NCBI GenBank assembly: GCA_946623485.1
Contig: CAMORF010000073.1
Coordinates: 1 to 9,025, forward strand
Direction: 5' to 3'
DNA length: 9,025 bases
Source of the DNA: an uncultured Clostridia bacterium
GTDB taxonomy: Bacteria; Bacillota; Clostridia; Lachnospirales; Lachnospiraceae
Within the stretch, counting starts at the first letter, position 1, and each line of letters starts with the position of its first letter. A program made the translations under genes and the position numbers. Under the pieces are notes generated by a model. That model did not search any database. It was not told the DNA's origin and saw only the letters and a list, made by a program, of their open reading frames with translations. Positions 6,499 through 9,025 of the stretch are shown here, one piece after another.

Positions 6499-6510
6499 CA
6501 CCTTAAAAAT

Positions 6511-6542
6511 TTCCGAAAACGTAATATTTTCGGAATTTTTTT
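6511..6542 (+). terminator. Intrinsic terminator ending the upstream operon
   Basis: A perfect 9-bp stem (6511-6519 with 6527-6535) with a 7-base loop is followed by seven T residues (6536-6542). It lies 193 bases after the patatin stop and upstream of the gdhA promoter, so it should end the preceding transcript rather than attenuate gdhA. A-residues before the stem (6505-6509) would give a T-run on the - strand, so it could work in both directions. Confidence 0.85.
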
Positions 6543-6553
6543 GCGTAAAAGTG

Positions 6554-6583
6554 TTGCCAGCACAATTTACTTCGATATATAAT
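6554..6583 (+). promoter_or_regulatory. Sigma-A-type promoter of gdhA
   Basis: A -35 TTGCCA (6554-6559) and a perfect -10 TATAAT (6578-6583) are separated by 18 bases. The start of transcription would fall near 6590, giving a leader of about 65 bases with only a weak 4-5 bp hairpin (6616-6628). It lies directly after the terminator, so gdhA has its own transcription unit. Confidence 0.8.
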
Positions 6584-6585
6584 AA

Positions 6586-7989
<1,404 letters not shown>

Positions 7990-8009
7990 TGCCAATGCCG
8001 GCTGAGTGA

Positions 8010-9025
8010 TCACACCAGCAGCCTGGTGCGCTCTTCGGAGTCATCCATAGCGGATGGCTCCTTTTTATATTCTGCGGCTGCAGTGTAGAGCGCAATGATA
8101 ACTGCCCTGCCGCCTGCACTGTCGCAGAAGACCTTAAATCTCCCGGAGCCGGATAAAAGCAGGCTGGAGCCGGGCTGGCTTCCTGCTTTCGCGATTAAGA
8201 CGGAGGGGCTTTTTGATGTGATCCGGATCCCGGAATCGGAAGCTGTAAGAAGCACCTTGTGAAGCGCTGCTCCGGCAAGCAATTCATCCTGAACCAGATC
8301 GCCAAGGCGCACCTTGCTGCCGTAATCGCTGAGGTCGGTTCCAGCCTGGGAAGGCATGCCAAAGATTTTTTCATTTTCCCCGCGGACATACCATTGCAGA
8401 AAACCGGAAAGCGACTCCCGGGCGGGTGGATCCCTGCGAAGAAGAACGGCAAGAATCAGGAGGAGCAGGATGCAGGCGGGGATCAGGGCAAGATACCAGG
8501 GGGAAGGGATCAGCGCATGGATCTCTACTGAAAATGTAAGGATCCCCTGACCAGCATCCGCCGGGAGTGACTGCAGGGCGCCATCCGCCGGGAGTGACTG
8601 CAGGGCGCCATCCGCCGGGAGTGACTGTAGGGTGCCATCCGCCGGGAGTGACTGCAGGGCGTCATCCTCCGGAAGTGGCTGTACCGGTGTCGGGGAATCG
8701 GGAGAGAGCGGTTCAGCAATCACGGTTATCTGACACGTCCCGTTTTTCAGGCCGTGCAGAAGAAGCTGGCTGCCATCCACGCTGCAGGATAGGCGCGTGG
8801 TGTCATCCGTCCAGGCGGTATACCGGAGCTGGCTGGAAGCTGCGTCAGGCGCATGATCCAACGTGAACAGGTCCGAGAGATGGAGTGTTGCGCTGCACAG
8901 GTTCGGGAGCAGCCCGCTCAGCTGCACCGGCCCTTTGACGCTCCCGATCGTGCGGACCACGGGAACCCGCTTTGCTTCGCTTTCTGATTCCGTTTCTGCT
9001 TCGGTTTCCTTTCCAGTTTCCTTTC
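8010..9025 (-). CDS. Membrane-anchored protein with Ig-like extracellular domain (partial, start beyond right edge)
   Basis: The frame stays open to the right edge, so about 337 C-terminal residues are visible; a GTG at 8960 is internal and not an evident start. In order: an acidic Glu/Thr/Ser linker (9023-8970); a beta-rich region with LHLSDLFTLDHAP, LRYTAWTDD and CQITVIAE resembling a bacterial Ig-like/cadherin-like domain; a tandem repeat of SLPADGALQ (8689-8555); a final strand ILTFSVEIH; one transmembrane helix (about 8504-8439, YLALIPACILLLLILAVLL) followed by RR; and about 140 probably cytoplasmic residues of beta-rich character. The positive residues after the helix fit an outside N-terminus. 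An unseen N-terminal secretion signal, perhaps with a sensor or von Willebrand-type domain, is plausible but not shown. The family is not recognised. It converges on gdhA, with 20 bases between the stop codons. Confidence 0.8.
   Translation of the reverse strand, partial: KETGKETEAETESESEAKRVPVVRTIGSVKGPVQLSGLLPNLCSATLHLSDLFTLDHAPDAASSQLRYTAWTDDTTRLSCSVDGSQLLLHGLKNGTCQITVIAEPLSPDSPTPVQPLPEDDALQSLPADGTLQSLPADGALQSLPADGALQSLPADAGQGILTFSVEIHALIPSPWYLALIPACILLLLILAVLLRRDPPARESLSGFLQWYVRGENEKIFGMPSQAGTDLSDYGSKVRLGDLVQDELLAGAALHKVLLTASDSGIRITSKSPSVLIAKAGSQPGSSLLLSGSGRFKVFCDSAGGRAVIIALYTAAAEYKKEPSAMDDSEERTRLLV
8037..8066 (+). terminator. Intrinsic terminator of gdhA
   Basis: An 11-bp stem (8037-8046 plus pairing partners 8052-8061, with one G-U pair at 8041/8057 and a 5-base loop) is followed by TTTTT at 8062-8066; the exact count is ten pairs. 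It lies 47 bases after the gdhA stop. A second perfect 6-bp hairpin (8013-8018 with 8023-8028) precedes it. Both lie within the 3' coding end of the opposite-strand gene. Confidence 0.85.
8555..8689 (-). repeat. 27-bp tandem repeat, five units, within a coding sequence
   Basis: Units begin at 8555, 8582, 8609, 8636 and 8663. The first two are identical on the + strand, the third and fourth differ by a few bases, and the fifth is diverged. The 27-bp period keeps frame and encodes nine residues per unit on the - strand (core SLPADGALQ; the diverged copy reads PLPEDDALQ). Near-identity of four units indicates recent expansion or homogenisation. Proline-rich acidic repeats of this kind usually form flexible stalks. 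Confidence 0.92.

Noticed and set aside
6511..6542. Attenuator in the gdhA leader
   Set aside because: The gdhA promoter lies downstream of this terminator, so it cannot be part of the gdhA transcript made from that promoter.
8555..8689. CRISPR-like direct repeats
   Set aside because: Units are contiguous without spacers and in frame with a protein, so this is a coding tandem repeat.
8525..8719. Repeat-containing frame with HSRRMAPC units on the - strand
   Set aside because: It is the same 27-bp repeat read in another frame; the long frame with transmembrane helix and Ig-like features is the coding one.
8567..8866. + strand open frame through the 27-bp repeat
   Set aside because: It exists because the repeat length is a multiple of three; it lacks a ribosome binding site and domain features.

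Overview
The window looks like chromosomal core sequence from a GC-rich member of the Clostridia, most likely Lachnospiraceae-like. This is inferred from protein style, the der-plsY pair, strong AGGAGG ribosome binding sites, a two-subunit class I fumarase and the FchA/FolD pair. No phage, transposase, CRISPR array, tRNA or rRNA was seen. The species cannot be named from this sequence.

Layout on the + strand: the 3' end of der (ribosome-assembly GTPase, cut by the left edge), plsY (glycerol-3-phosphate acyltransferase), metF (methylene-THF reductase), the alpha and beta subunits of a class I fumarase/tartrate-dehydratase-type hydro-lyase, fchA (methenyl-THF cyclohydrolase family), folD (methylene-THF dehydrogenase family), a patatin-like phospholipase, then a terminator, a good sigma-A-type promoter and gdhA (glutamate dehydrogenase). 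On the - strand, converging on gdhA, lies the 3' part of a membrane-anchored protein. It has an acidic linker, an Ig-like extracellular domain interrupted by a 9-residue tandem repeat, one transmembrane helix and a cytoplasmic domain; its start is beyond the right edge.

The metabolic core is a folate one-carbon module (metF, fchA, folD) with a fumarate hydratase between metF and fchA. The fumarase subunits and fchA overlap at their stop/start codons (TGATG and ATGA), so they are almost certainly one translationally coupled unit. FchA and FolD would together interconvert formyl/methenyl-THF and methylene-THF, and MetF would reduce the latter to methyl-THF. This FolD lacks the lysine and glutamine that bifunctional FolD enzymes use for cyclohydrolase chemistry, which fits a division of labour with the adjacent FchA.

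The more unusual observations are the FolD active-site substitutions, a 17-bp hairpin with a GAGA loop before the fumarase genes, a degenerate 10-bp-periodic repeat between folD and the patatin gene, a 27-bp tandem repeat inside an Ig-like domain, and the gdhA terminator lying inside the convergent coding sequence. No clearly new multi-gene system is visible; the region is mostly ordinary housekeeping metabolism.
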